64,000 nucleotides of DNA from an uncultured Parabacteroides sp. (GCA_937894065.1 CALCST010000002.1:1-64000); one strand, 5' to 3'. Positions 1 to 8,997 are shown, counted from the first letter of the stretch. The notes: generated from the sequence alone by a model not told the origin. Numbers and translations are program-made.

Positions 1-59
1 ATAAATTCTACGATTCATAATTATAATAACCCCTATTCATCATATTAAATTTATTAACT

Positions 60-113
60 CACCTAGGTGGGTTAATTGGCTCACCTAGGTGAGTTGATTG
101 AACCACCTAGGTG
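60..113. repeat. Three palindromes CACCTAGGTG at exact 22-bp spacing
   Basis: The 10-bp perfect palindrome CACCTAGGTG occurs at 60-69, 82-91 and 104-113, so the period is exactly 22 bp. The linkers are similar (GTTAATTGG, AGTTGATTGA) and AT-rich. The array lies just beyond the 3' end of the minus-strand helicase gene. Two helical turns per unit would place all three palindromes on one face of the DNA, which would suit cooperative binding by a dimeric protein; that is inference. Confidence 0.85.
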
Positions 114-177
114 AATCGATATTTTTATTACAATAAATTCAATATATGATTTAGTTGGATTATAACTATCAATTAGT

Positions 178-2181
178 TCATTTATTCTTTTTTCTCCTTA
201 GCGCCTCAGCAATTTCCTCATGCTTCAATGCCATCTCCTCATCCCCCAGGCAAGTATAAACTTCTGATAAATATACGTGAGTAGCAATATGTTCCGGTTT
301 CAGACCAACAGCAACATTAAAATCAGACAAGGCTTCTTCATAATATTTCAATCTTAAACGGCATTTTCCACGGTTATATCTTGCCTTGAATGATTTTGAA
401 TCCAAAGAAACTGCTATATTAAAAGCCGACTGGGCATCATATTCATCACCGATTTCAAGCAATGTCACACCTTTTCTTACCCAAGCATCCAAATATTGCG
501 GATAAAGTTTCAGAGCTTTTTCAAAACAACGGAGTGCAGCTTTTAAATCATGAGCCTGAGTTACACACTCATTCCCCATAAGATAATATTCACGAGCATA
601 TTCCTTCTGCACTTCACGCATCGAATGAATTTCCTCCTTCAAAGCCTTTATTTGCTCACGCTGAGAGTTGATACGCTGCAATTTCCTACTTATCAAGCGT
701 CGGACTTCAGGCTTATCCATTACATTTTTCTTACTTAAGGCTTTGGCAAACATATCAACTGCTTCAGAAAAATTATTTTTGTCGAAACTTCGTGAAGCGT
801 TTGAATATAAAAGTTCTGCTTCGCTTTCCCTCAAACTTTCCTCGATAAGACGGGAATCATTGAATTGTTTACTGAACGCAACTATTTCTTTCTTTATAAA
901 AATATCAGATTGAGAAATCCTTCTTCTCAAAACCAAACCATCTATTGATGTGCATCTGCTCAATGCCACATAAGTCTGACCTCCGGCAAAAACTCCGCCT
1001 GTCAGGTCAACAACCACACGGCTGAAAGTCAATCCCTGACTTTTATGCACAGTTATCGCCCAGGCAAGGCGAATCGGCAACTGTTCAAACGAGCCGATAA
1101 TTTCTTCCTCAATCTGCTTTTTCTCTTCGTTATATTTATACTTATAATTATTCCATACAGTAGGCTCAATCAAATACTCACTTCCATTTTCAAGAAGCAC
1201 AAATACATGCCCTTCGTCATCAATGCCCGAAATCATTCCAATTGTTCCGTTCACCCATCTCCTATCTCTGTCGTTTTCAATAAAAATAATCTGAGCATTT
1301 TTCTTTATCGACAATTTAAGCTGAGTAGGCAAAGAAGACTCCGGAAAATCACCGGATATTCTTCCGACGGAAACAAATTCCTCTCCCTCGAGCGACGCCA
1401 ACTTTTTGTCATTGATAAAATCCACCTGGTCGCGCCTTGTTGCCAAGGTGATATACATATCCTTATCGTCAGGCTCAAAAGAAGGAATATATCTTGAGTT
1501 CAGCTTTTCCAAATCCTGATTTCTGGCAGAATTGCTTCTGATTTTATCCAGAACTGAAACAAAATCAACATCTTTCTGCCTGTAAACTTTCTGCAATTCA
1601 ATCGGCACAAGATTTATTTCCTTGAAAACTCTTGCCGAAAAGAAAAAAGCACTGGGATAAAAGCGTGAAAGAATATCTTTCTGATCAGAAGGCACAACAG
1701 GCTCGAGCTGGAAAACATCACCGACAAAAAGCATCTGTTTTCCACCAAAAGGAAGACGCATATTTCCAGAAAACACACGCAAAATACGGTCCACACAATC
1801 AATAATATCAGCACGCACCATCGAAATCTCGTCGATAATCACGAGTTCCACCTCCGATATTATTTTCCTACGCTCTTTTGTATATTTGAAAAATTCGAAA
1901 ATACGCCCGTTTCTCAAGCTGAGATCCGGATCTTCCGGCAAAATAGGCCTGAAAGGAAGTTTAAAAAAAGAATGGAGAGTAACTCCTCGGGCATTGATTG
2001 CAGCAATTCCCGTCGGAGCCAAAACTATATGTTTTTTCCGAGTATTCTCACATATATATTTAAGGAAAGTAGACTTACCGGTTCCGGCTTTCCCGGTAAG
2101 GAAAACAGATTGCCGGGTATGAGTTATCAGCTGCAATGCATCCTGAAACTCCCTATTATCTGTATCTATAACAAAATCCAC
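178..2181 (-). CDS. PIF1-like SF1B helicase with C-terminal TPR repeats
   Basis: This 667-residue protein is a DNA helicase of the PIF1/RecD-like superfamily 1B. The Walker A motif GKAGTGKST sits at about residues 30-38, followed by the PTG-A motif (APTGIAA), the Walker B segment IIDEISM, the FVGD-QL motif III, and the late helicase motifs VHKSQG and YVALSRC. From about residue 530 the chain changes to tetratricopeptide repeats, suggesting a protein-docking tail. PIF1-family enzymes unwind 5'-3' and resolve G-quadruplexes or R-loops; the exact role here is not known. It starts 12 bp downstream of the SPOR gene stop on the same strand, so the two are probably co-transcribed. The helicase-TPR fusion is common in Bacteroidetes. 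Confidence 0.9.
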   Translation of the reverse strand: MDFVIDTDNREFQDALQLITHTRQSVFLTGKAGTGKSTFLKYICENTRKKHIVLAPTGIAAINARGVTLHSFFKLPFRPILPEDPDLSLRNGRIFEFFKYTKERRKIISEVELVIIDEISMVRADIIDCVDRILRVFSGNMRLPFGGKQMLFVGDVFQLEPVVPSDQKDILSRFYPSAFFFSARVFKEINLVPIELQKVYRQKDVDFVSVLDKIRSNSARNQDLEKLNSRYIPSFEPDDKDMYITLATRRDQVDFINDKKLASLEGEEFVSVGRISGDFPESSLPTQLKLSIKKNAQIIFIENDRDRRWVNGTIGMISGIDDEGHVFVLLENGSEYLIEPTVWNNYKYKYNEEKKQIEEEIIGSFEQLPIRLAWAITVHKSQGLTFSRVVVDLTGGVFAGGQTYVALSRCTSIDGLVLRRRISQSDIFIKKEIVAFSKQFNDSRLIEESLRESEAELLYSNASRSFDKNNFSEAVDMFAKALSKKNVMDKPEVRRLISRKLQRINSQREQIKALKEEIHSMREVQKEYAREYYLMGNECVTQAHDLKAALRCFEKALKLYPQYLDAWVRKGVTLLEIGDEYDAQSAFNIAVSLDSKSFKARYNRGKCRLRLKYYEEALSDFNVAVGLKPEHIATHVYLSEVYTCLGDEEMALKHEEIAEALRRKKNK

Positions 2182-2193
2182 CGGAATAAACTC

Positions 2194-3213
2194 TTAGCGG
2201 CTGATAAAAAGCCATGCATCCTTATAAGGAGAGTTGTTTCTGAAATTCTCCAAATAAGACTCTGCTTCTGCCCTATTATCAAATTTCTTTGAATAAACAC
2301 GGAACTTTCCTCCGCGCTCAATCATATCTGTATAAGGAAATTGTTTTCTGTCCACCTTAGCCAAGAACTTATCTGCCTGGTCTTTGTCCGGGAAACTAGC
2401 AATAACGATATGAAACATTTTCTGCTGCGGAAGCGGAGCTTTCTTTTCTTCAGCCACAACAGTTTTTTCAGCTACAACAGGCTTTGGCTCCGGCTTCGGT
2501 TCATCAATGACAGGAGAAACTGTCATTTCCGGAATTTCATTCTCAACAGCCGTTTCATTATTATATACGCCAGTATAATTTACCATCTCTGTCGGGACAA
2601 AGCTAGCCTTATATGCAGCATGGTTCACATCGCGCACCGGAGTAGACACCACAAGGAACAAAGAAACAGCAGCCACCGATGCAGCCACAGTTCTGATAAA
2701 ACGGCGGCTCACAGGTATATACAGCACATCCTCGTGCGCTTTTGCAGATTTTCTTTCCTCTGTCACTGCAGTTCTTTCAGCGGCTTCAAGTTCAGCCAAT
2801 GTAGGAATGCTGAAAGAAGTAAGTCCATAAGAATAGACCGACATAATATCCGTTGTTTTAGGCACAAACACCACCTGGCCTTCATCACCCATACGGAAAC
2901 AACCGATAAAGCCCAATGAAACTTCACCGGCAGAATGCAACTCAGATTTCAACTCTTCAATATCCTGAATCAGCATCTGCTGCGCTTTATCATAATCTGT
3001 ATGATAAGCCTGCATATACGACTCACACAACAGACCGTCATTATGCTGCAAAGTAGTATTAAACATCACTTCCTTGCTCATAGGAACAAACATGGATTTC
3101 TCGGCATTGTATGAAGCATTCACCGCCTGAATTACAAAGCCGCCAAAACCCGGAACAATGACACAATCCTGTGTCAATAACAGTCTTTCGATATGTATAG
3201 TTAGTCTAAGCAT
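2194..3213 (-). CDS. HU-CCDC81 and SPOR domain protein
   Basis: The 339-residue product has a Bacteroidetes HU-CCDC81 type N-terminus (about residues 1-120, beginning MLRLTIHIERLLL and DCVIVPGFGGF), one hydrophobic membrane segment at about 172-192 (TVAASVAAVSLFLVV), a proline- and glutamate-rich linker, and a C-terminal SPOR domain from about 265 to the end. SPOR domains bind denuded peptidoglycan strands at division sites. The HU-like part would face the cytoplasm, so the protein could tie nucleoid or cytoplasmic DNA to the septal wall; this is inference. It is the first gene of the operon with the PIF1-like helicase. The ATG lies almost at the predicted transcription start (see the promoter at 3218-3249). 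Confidence 0.85.
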   Translation of the reverse strand: MLRLTIHIERLLLTQDCVIVPGFGGFVIQAVNASYNAEKSMFVPMSKEVMFNTTLQHNDGLLCESYMQAYHTDYDKAQQMLIQDIEELKSELHSAGEVSLGFIGCFRMGDEGQVVFVPKTTDIMSVYSYGLTSFSIPTLAELEAAERTAVTEERKSAKAHEDVLYIPVSRRFIRTVAASVAAVSLFLVVSTPVRDVNHAAYKASFVPTEMVNYTGVYNNETAVENEIPEMTVSPVIDEPKPEPKPVVAEKTVVAEEKKAPLPQQKMFHIVIASFPDKDQADKFLAKVDRKQFPYTDMIERGGKFRVYSKKFDNRAEAESYLENFRNNSPYKDAWLFISR

Positions 3214-3217
3214 ACCA

Positions 3218-3249
3218 CAAAGGTAAATATCTTTCGTCAGAAAGCAAAA
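3218..3249 (-). promoter_or_regulatory. Bacteroides-type promoter, near-leaderless
   Basis: On the minus strand TTTG (3249-3246) is followed by exactly 19 bases and then TACCTTTG (3225-3218), a full match to the Bacteroides primary sigma consensus TTTG-N19-TAnnTTTG. The ATG of the SPOR gene is at 3213, only four bases below the -7 box, so the transcript is expected to start at or within a base or two of the start codon. Confidence 0.75.
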
Positions 3250-3317
3250 GAGTATTCTTTTTTTCTACTATTTTTGCAAAGGAAAAATAGTTTCGAAAGC
3301 TGCTCGACTCAAAAATT

Positions 3318-3452
3318 GATAAGTTAACAAGGCTTCAGAGACAAGTTGACAAGGTCAGAACACCTGTATTTTCTCGAATTATTATCTGAATACCTTGTCA
3401 CCTCGTCATCTTGTCAACTCGTCAACTGCAAGTTGAGCTTGCGAAACTTGAA
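3318..3452. repeat. 8-bp-periodic intergenic hairpin element (copy 1)
   Basis: Left arm AAGTTAACAAGGCTTCAGAG plus ACAAGTTGACAAGG, right arm CTTGTCAACTCGTCAACT, then an outer segment AAGTTGAGCTTGCGAAACTT. This is one of the fullest copies of the family. It fills most of the space between the SPOR gene and cbiB. A -7-like box TATTTTTG at 3269-3276, overlapping the small inverted repeat CTATTTTT/AAAAATAG (3268-3290), could serve cbiB. I looked for a cobalamin riboswitch B12 box here and saw none. Confidence 0.8.
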
Positions 3453-3481
3453 TAACAAAAGCCGTTTACAAATTTAATAAA

Positions 3482-4417
3482 ATGCTTAATTTGCTATACA
3501 ATCCTCGTTTCCTTCCATTCCTTACCGGATGGCTTGCCGACAGAATTTTCGGTGACCCAGTTTCATTGCCTCACCCTGTGATATATTTCGGCAAAGCCAT
3601 ATCAGCCGGGGAAAAAATCCTGAACAAAGGTGATAATCGCAGGGAAAAAGGAGCATTTCTTGCCATTACGTTAATTCTTGCTACATTCGGACTGACATTA
3701 GCAATCTTATATATAGCTAATATGTTCAGTTCTGTCCTGGCATATATAATAACCGCCATTGGTGTATTCTTCTGCCTCGCAGGAAAAACCCTTATCAATG
3801 AAGTGCGGATGGTTTTCGAAGCTGTTGACAGAAGCACCGAAGAAGGACGAGTGCAAGTTGGCAGAATTGTCGGTCGCGACACAGCAAACCTTTCACCACA
3901 GGAAATAAGGGCAGCAGCACTTGAAACCTTAGCCGAGAATCTGAGCGACGGAGTGATTGCCCCAATGTTCTGGTTCCTTATTTTCGGACTTCCGGGAATG
4001 ATGGCATATAAAATGGTGAACACTCTCGACTCAATGATAGGATATAAAAACGAAAGATACATAAAATTCGGAACTGCAGCAGCTCTGATTGACGACGTTG
4101 CCAACTACATACCAGCACGCATCACAGCAATTTTCATGCTCCTTGTTTCCGGAAATATCAGCAAATGGAAATTCGTCAAAGAATTTGGTCCGGCTCATGC
4201 CAGTCCCAATTCCGGATATCCCGAAGCTGCACTTGCCGCAATTCTGAACTGCCGCTTTGGAGGAACTCACGACTATTTCGGCAAACCGGTGTATAAGCCA
4301 TATATCGGAACACACGAACGTGAATTCAGCACAATCGACATGATAGTTGCCGTGAGAGTGAACGAAAGGACAGAATTGTTCATGGGAATAATTATTTGTC
4401 TGCTTTCTTTCTTATAG
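3482..4417 (+). CDS. cbiB: Adenosylcobinamide-phosphate synthase CbiB
   Basis: This 311-residue integral membrane protein matches CbiB (CobD in aerobic nomenclature), which joins adenosylcobyric acid to aminopropanol or its phosphate to give adenosylcobinamide (phosphate). The family signature GWLADRIFGDP with LPHPVIYFGK lies near the N-terminus (about residues 17-40), the conserved GRDTANLS and ETLAENLSDGVIAP stretch is central, and DDVANYIPARI follows. Several hydrophobic segments are visible. It opens a run of cobalamin genes (cobU, cobT, cobS, cobC) on the same strand. Corrin-ring genes are absent from this window, so it may serve late assembly or cobinamide salvage. Confidence 0.93.
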   Translation: MLNLLYNPRFLPFLTGWLADRIFGDPVSLPHPVIYFGKAISAGEKILNKGDNRREKGAFLAITLILATFGLTLAILYIANMFSSVLAYIITAIGVFFCLAGKTLINEVRMVFEAVDRSTEEGRVQVGRIVGRDTANLSPQEIRAAALETLAENLSDGVIAPMFWFLIFGLPGMMAYKMVNTLDSMIGYKNERYIKFGTAAALIDDVANYIPARITAIFMLLVSGNISKWKFVKEFGPAHASPNSGYPEAALAAILNCRFGGTHDYFGKPVYKPYIGTHEREFSTIDMIVAVRVNERTELFMGIIICLLSFL

Positions 4418-4534
4418 AAACAAAGCTTTTTCAGTAACTTTGCCGATAATTTCCAAAAGATACAATTTTGTCAACTCATCACTTGTATCTTTTCCTTTAA
4501 ACAACAGAAAGAAAACAAAACAATAATATAAAAA

Positions 4535-5149
4535 ATGGAAGTAAGACTAAACAAACTTTTAAGTGACTCGGGATTATGTTCTCGTCGCGAAGCAGACTTA
4601 TTTATTGAGATGGGACGTGTCACCGTGAACGGCCAACTTCCCAGTATCGGACAGAAAGTAACCGAAACAGACATCGTCCTTGTTGACGGCGAGCAAGTTC
4701 GTTTCGGCAAACACTCAGTTGCCGGTACAATCAAAGCGGCTCCGGGCAAATCAAAGAATCTCATTATGGGTGAGCCCGTAAACAAACAGATCAGACGAAG
4801 CCCGTCAAAGTCAAAATCATTCAGCGGATACAAACCGTCATCATCTTCTGCCTCATCAGGCGAAAGACGCGAGCACTACGGAAAATACAACAAATATGCT
4901 GCTGCCCGCCGTGCTGCCAAGGAAAGAGAAGAGAAAAATAACGGTTCTGGAAAACCAACTATCGACCGCGAACAGGCTTTCCGCGAAGCATTACAGCCAA
5001 AGTTCGGCAAATCACTCGGACGCTCAGCAGTTGCTCAACGTGTAGCAGCATCTCCAAAGTCGGCTGCTCTCAGAAAAACAAGCCGCAACAATCCGGTGAA
5101 CAAAGCCAAACGTGCGGCAGAAAGAAAAAGACAAAATGACAATGAATAA
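4535..5149 (+). CDS. S4-domain RNA-binding protein with basic tail
   Basis: Residues 1-60 of this 204-residue protein form an S4 RNA-binding domain like that at the N-terminus of RsuA/RluB-type pseudouridine synthases (VRLNKLLSDSGLCSRREADL, then VTVNGQ and a V-DGE turn). The catalytic pseudouridine synthase domain is missing. It is replaced by about 140 residues rich in Lys, Arg, Ser and Ala with no predictable fold. It therefore probably binds structured RNA, perhaps rRNA, without modifying it. The gene sits between cbiB and cobU, and its 3' end overlaps the likely cobU start by a few bases, so it appears translationally coupled to a cobalamin gene. No functional link between the two is known to me. 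Confidence 0.8.
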   Translation: MEVRLNKLLSDSGLCSRREADLFIEMGRVTVNGQLPSIGQKVTETDIVLVDGEQVRFGKHSVAGTIKAAPGKSKNLIMGEPVNKQIRRSPSKSKSFSGYKPSSSSASSGERREHYGKYNKYAAARRAAKEREEKNNGSGKPTIDREQAFREALQPKFGKSLGRSAVAQRVAASPKSAALRKTSRNNPVNKAKRAAERKRQNDNE

Positions 5150-5660
5150 AAAAATAACATTAGTCACCGGTGGAGAACGCTCCGGCAAGAGCGGATTCGC
5201 ACAAAAAATGGCTTTAAGTGAAACTCCTCATCCTGTTTATCTGGCAACATCCAGAATATGGGACGAGGAGTTTCGTCTAAGAGTCCTGCGCCATCAGGCA
5301 GACCGCGGTCCGGAATGGACAAACATCGAGGAGGAAAAAGAACTCAGCAAACACAATGTTGAAGGCAGAGTTGTAATCATCGACTGCGTTACTCTATGGC
5401 TTACAAATTTCTTCTTCGACAACGAAAAGTCAATCGACGAAATCCTCGAAATGGCAAAACAGGAATTCACCCGTTTTACATCTCAAAACGCACATTTCAT
5501 ATTCGTAACCAATGAAATTGGAATGGGAGGTGTGCCTATCGACCCGGTTCAAAGGAAATTCACCGACTTGCAAGGATGGATGAATCAGTTCATAGCGTCG
5601 AATGCAGACGAGGTGTTTCTGATGGTTAGCGGAATACCGATGGAAGTGAAGAATGGGTGA
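5136..5660 (+). CDS. cobU: Adenosylcobinamide kinase / guanylyltransferase CobU
   Basis: CobU phosphorylates adenosylcobinamide and transfers GMP to make adenosylcobinamide-GDP. The P-loop GGERSGKS is at the very N-terminus, followed by YLATSRIWDEEF, the DCVTLWLTN segment and the family motif VTNEIGMGGVP. At about 174 residues it has the normal length. An upstream GTG at 5112 is in frame but would add a lysine-rich stretch encoded inside the S4 gene, so I prefer ATG 5136 (ATG 5142 is equally possible). Its last codons and TGA stop merge into the intergenic repeat that follows. Confidence 0.93.
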   Translation: MTMNKKITLVTGGERSGKSGFAQKMALSETPHPVYLATSRIWDEEFRLRVLRHQADRGPEWTNIEEEKELSKHNVEGRVVIIDCVTLWLTNFFFDNEKSIDEILEMAKQEFTRFTSQNAHFIFVTNEIGMGGVPIDPVQRKFTDLQGWMNQFIASNADEVFLMVSGIPMEVKNG

Positions 5661-5739
5661 CAAGGAAACAAGGCTTCAGATACAAGAAATATATTTCATC
5701 TCCCTTTTCAACTCGTCACCTCATCAACTTGTCAACTAA
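5657..5739. repeat. 8-bp-periodic intergenic hairpin element (copy 2)
   Basis: It begins at the TGA stop of cobU (TGACAAGGAAACAAGGCTTC) and ends CTCATCAACTTGTCAACT about 19 bp before the cobT start. The element thus fills the whole cobU-cobT gap. Confidence 0.8.
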
Positions 5740-5757
5740 AATAAACTTAATAATATC

Positions 5758-6795
5758 ATGATCAAATTCAACATAGAACGACCAGATGAAAATATCAGTG
5801 ACAAACTGATTGACAAAATCAACAATCTTACAAAACCCAAAGGTTCATTGGGCAGACTCGAAGAACTTGCCCGCCAAATTGGTCTGATTCAACAGACTTT
5901 ATCTCCTAAACTTTCACACCCGGTCAACGTAATATATGCCTCAGACCACGGCATTGCCGACGAAGGAGTCAGCCTGTCTCCAAAAGAAGTGACCAGACAG
6001 GTTATATATAACTTCCTTAACGGTGGCGCCGGAGTATGCTATCTGGCAAGACAGCACGGATTCGAAATAAAAATCGTTGACGGTGGCGTTGACTATGATT
6101 TCCCAGAAAATCCTAGAATCATCAACAGAAAGATTAGAAAAGGAACACGTAATTTCCTTTACGAAGCTGCTATGACATACGAGGAAATGGAAAAGGCGCT
6201 TGAATATGGAGCAGAAATTGTTGAACAATGCTTCAACGAAGGCTGCAACATCATCAGCTTCGGCGAAATGGGAATAGGAAACACTTCCGCATCAAGCATG
6301 TGGATGACTTGCCTCACTGGAATTCCTTTGGACAAATGCGTGGGCGCCGGTAGCGGACTCGACAAAAACGGTGTGAACCATAAATATAATGTGCTTAAGA
6401 AATCTCTTGAAAACTATAAGGGCGATGGCTCAACACTCGATGTCATGCGATATTTCGGCGGCTATGAAATGGTGATGGCCGTTGGCGGTATGCTTAAAGC
6501 TGCAGAATTGAAAATGATTATCCTTGTTGACGGATTTATTATGACAAACTGCGTGCTTGCTGCTTCACGCCTATATCCTGATATGCTCCACTATTGTATC
6601 TTCGGTCATTGTGGCGACGAAGCCGGACACCGCCGTGTGCTCGACAGCCTCAACGCAAAACCTCTCCTCGACCTTGGTTTGCGCCTTGGCGAAGGTTCAG
6701 GAGCTATTTGTGCATATCCTATTGTAGATTCTGCCGTTCGTATGATTAATGAAATGCATACGTTTGAGCAGGAGGCGATAACGAAGTATTTTTAA
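5758..6795 (+). CDS. cobT: Nicotinate-nucleotide:dimethylbenzimidazole phosphoribosyltransferase CobT
   Basis: CobT activates the lower-ligand base by making alpha-ribazole phosphate from nicotinate mononucleotide and dimethylbenzimidazole. The 345-residue length is typical. Family marks seen are NNLTKPKGSLGRLEELA, YASDHGIADEGVS, the glycine-rich FLNGGAGVCYLARQ, SFGEMGIGNTSAS and, near the C-terminus, RLGEGSGA, which contains the catalytic glutamate. It lies 11 bp upstream of cobS and is clearly in the same operon. Confidence 0.95.
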   Translation: MIKFNIERPDENISDKLIDKINNLTKPKGSLGRLEELARQIGLIQQTLSPKLSHPVNVIYASDHGIADEGVSLSPKEVTRQVIYNFLNGGAGVCYLARQHGFEIKIVDGGVDYDFPENPRIINRKIRKGTRNFLYEAAMTYEEMEKALEYGAEIVEQCFNEGCNIISFGEMGIGNTSASSMWMTCLTGIPLDKCVGAGSGLDKNGVNHKYNVLKKSLENYKGDGSTLDVMRYFGGYEMVMAVGGMLKAAELKMIILVDGFIMTNCVLAASRLYPDMLHYCIFGHCGDEAGHRRVLDSLNAKPLLDLGLRLGEGSGAICAYPIVDSAVRMINEMHTFEQEAITKYF

Positions 6796-6806
6796 GGAGA
6801 CAAAAA

Positions 6807-7559
6807 ATGTTACGCATCCTAGCAGCACTCATATTCTTCACCCGCCTGCCGTTCTGGAAACTTGCCGAAGTTCCGGCAACATATTTCAAGAACATAGTCA
6901 GCATGTGGCCTTTGGCAGGATGGCTCACTTCCGGAATCAGCGTGTTTGTCCTGTTACTGGCATCACAATTCTTCCCCGCAGAAGTTTCCGTTTTGTTTGC
7001 CATAATAAGCAGACTGCTTGTTACAGGGTGCCTTCACGAAGACGGGCTTGCCGATTTCTTCGACGGTTTCGGCGGTGGAACAAGCCGCGAGAGAATACTA
7101 TCAATAATGAAGGATTCACACATAGGCAGCTATGGAGTGATTGGCCTGATTATGTATTTTCTGCTTCTGTATATCACCCTTTCGTCAATGCCATTGCAAC
7201 TGGCAGCCGCAGCCATACTGACCGGCGACCCTCTGTGCAAAGGCATTTCCGGAATGATAATAAACCGCCTTCCCTATGCCCGCAACGAGCAAGAAGCCAA
7301 AAACAAAACAGTATATAGCAGGATGACAACAAGCGAATATATAATATGCATAGCCACAGCAGCCATTCCATTGCTGTGGCTTCCGGATGCATATTATTTG
7401 TTTGCAATAATTATCCCGGTTATCGTATGGTATGCTCTCACATCATTTATGAAAAAGAAAATCGACGGATATACCGGCGACTGCTGCGGAGCCACATTCC
7501 TGCTGACCGAGCTGAGTTTTTATCTTGCAATTCTGGTTATTAAAACAACATTCCTATGA
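6807..7559 (+). CDS. cobS: Adenosylcobinamide-GDP ribazoletransferase CobS
   Basis: CobS is the membrane-bound cobalamin synthase that joins adenosylcobinamide-GDP to alpha-ribazole (phosphate). The 250-residue protein carries the family motif HEDGLADFFDGFGGG at about residues 72-86 and several hydrophobic helices. Its last codons overlap the start of cobC (ATGA overlap), which indicates translational coupling. Confidence 0.95.
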   Translation: MLRILAALIFFTRLPFWKLAEVPATYFKNIVSMWPLAGWLTSGISVFVLLLASQFFPAEVSVLFAIISRLLVTGCLHEDGLADFFDGFGGGTSRERILSIMKDSHIGSYGVIGLIMYFLLLYITLSSMPLQLAAAAILTGDPLCKGISGMIINRLPYARNEQEAKNKTVYSRMTTSEYIICIATAAIPLLWLPDAYYLFAIIIPVIVWYALTSFMKKKIDGYTGDCCGATFLLTELSFYLAILVIKTTFL

Positions 7560-8086
7560 TAGTATATCTTGTCAGACATACATCCGTAAATGTTCCCAAA
7601 GGAATAACCTACGGATTCTCCGATGTTGAACTGAACAACACATTCGAGGAAGAAGCCGCAAAAACCAAGGCTGAACTCGAAAACATCAGTTTCGACGAAG
7701 TATTCTGCAGCCCGCTCACCCGATGCCGCAGACTTGCCGATTATTGCGGATTCAAAAATCCAATTATCGACAATCGCCTGAAGGAAATGAATTTCGGAGA
7801 CTGGGAAATGAAATCGTGGGACGAAATATATGCCGACCCGCTCTCAAAAGAATGGTTCAGAAACTGGACAGACACCCGCACACCGAACGGCGAATCACTC
7901 AGAGACCAATATCAGCGAGTAGCAGATTTTCTTTCCGAGAAAAAAGCACAACACTACAATAAAATTTGCATCTTTGCTCACGGAGGTGTACTCACATGTG
8001 CAAGAGTATTCGCTAAGGAATATCCAATAGAAGACGCATTCAAAAGCATCCCCCAATACGGAGAAGTGATAAAAATTGAAATATAG
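7556..8086 (+). CDS. cobC: Alpha-ribazole-5'-phosphate phosphatase, histidine phosphatase family
   Basis: This 176-residue protein has the phosphoglycerate mutase-like fold marks: VRHTSV with the phospho-accepting His near residue 8, CSPLTRCRRLA, KEMNFGDWE and FAHGGVL with the second His. With cobS directly upstream and overlapping, it is best read as CobC, which removes the 5'-phosphate from alpha-ribazole phosphate or adenosylcobalamin phosphate. The histidine phosphatase family is broad, so the assignment rests partly on context. Confidence 0.88.
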   Translation: MIVYLVRHTSVNVPKGITYGFSDVELNNTFEEEAAKTKAELENISFDEVFCSPLTRCRRLADYCGFKNPIIDNRLKEMNFGDWEMKSWDEIYADPLSKEWFRNWTDTRTPNGESLRDQYQRVADFLSEKKAQHYNKICIFAHGGVLTCARVFAKEYPIEDAFKSIPQYGEVIKIEI

Positions 8087-8094
8087 CAGGCAGT

Positions 8095-8997
8095 ATGGAT
8101 ATAATACACTTAAACAGCATTGACACATACAACAAGCTTTACGGACTTCCCACAAAGCACCCGTTAGTCACAGTTGTTGACCTTACAAAGTCAACCGGCT
8201 CAGTCAATCACGTCAGAATGAACTATGGCGTATATGCGCTATATCTGAAAAACGGAATCAACTGTACGCTGAAATATGGCAGGCAATACTACGACTATCA
8301 GGAAGGAACAATCGTAAGTTTTGCCCCCGGACAGATTGTAGAAGTTGAAATGAAAGACGAAGAAATCCGTCCCGAAGTATATGGCATACTGTTTCATCCG
8401 GACCTGATTTACGGAACCAATCTTGGCGAGAAAATCAAGCAATACACATTTTTCGACTATGCGCAAAACGAAGCCCTGCATCTCTCCGCCCTGGAAAGAA
8501 GTACAATCATCGACTGTCTGAAAAAAATCGACCATGAGCTGGATTATCCCGTTGATAAACATTCACGTGACATCCTCACAACTCATATCGAACTTATCCT
8601 GGACTATTGCATGCGTTTCTACGACCGCCAGTTCTGCACACGAAAAAAAGCGAACAGCGATGTTCTCACCAAATTCGAGAATCTTCTGAACGGATATTTC
8701 AGAAACAAAGACAAAATAAACGGTCTCCCGTCAGTAAAATATTTTGCCAACGAAATCTGTCTTTCCACCGGCTATTTCGGCGACCTGATAAAAAAAGAGA
8801 CAGGTAAAACAGCCCAGGAATATATCCAGCACAAAATAATCAGTCTGTCCAAAACCGAACTTATCAACGGAAAACAGAATATCAGCGAAATCGCATATTC
8901 CCTTGGTTTCCAATATCCTCAGCATTTCATCAGACTGTTCAAGAAAATCGAAGGCTGCACTCCTGGAGAGTTTAAGGAGAGATTTTTGGTGGGATAA
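8095..8997 (+). CDS. AraC family transcriptional regulator
   Basis: The 300-residue protein has an AraC-type double helix-turn-helix at the C-terminus (from about residue 200: ICLSTGYFGDLIKKETG, then ISEIAYSLGFQYPQHFIRLFKK). The N-terminal part looks like a cupin-type sensor with a GTIVSFAPGQIVEVE turn. It begins only 8 bp after the cobC stop, so it could be read with the cobalamin operon. No target or ligand can be named from sequence. Related Bacteroides regulators occur in many contexts. Confidence 0.85.
   Translation: MDIIHLNSIDTYNKLYGLPTKHPLVTVVDLTKSTGSVNHVRMNYGVYALYLKNGINCTLKYGRQYYDYQEGTIVSFAPGQIVEVEMKDEEIRPEVYGILFHPDLIYGTNLGEKIKQYTFFDYAQNEALHLSALERSTIIDCLKKIDHELDYPVDKHSRDILTTHIELILDYCMRFYDRQFCTRKKANSDVLTKFENLLNGYFRNKDKINGLPSVKYFANEICLSTGYFGDLIKKETGKTAQEYIQHKIISLSKTELINGKQNISEIAYSLGFQYPQHFIRLFKKIEGCTPGEFKERFLVG

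Noticed and set aside
3214..3481. Cobalamin riboswitch upstream of cbiB
   Set aside because: No B12-box-like GCCACTG or matching fold could be found by eye; the space is filled by the hairpin repeat.
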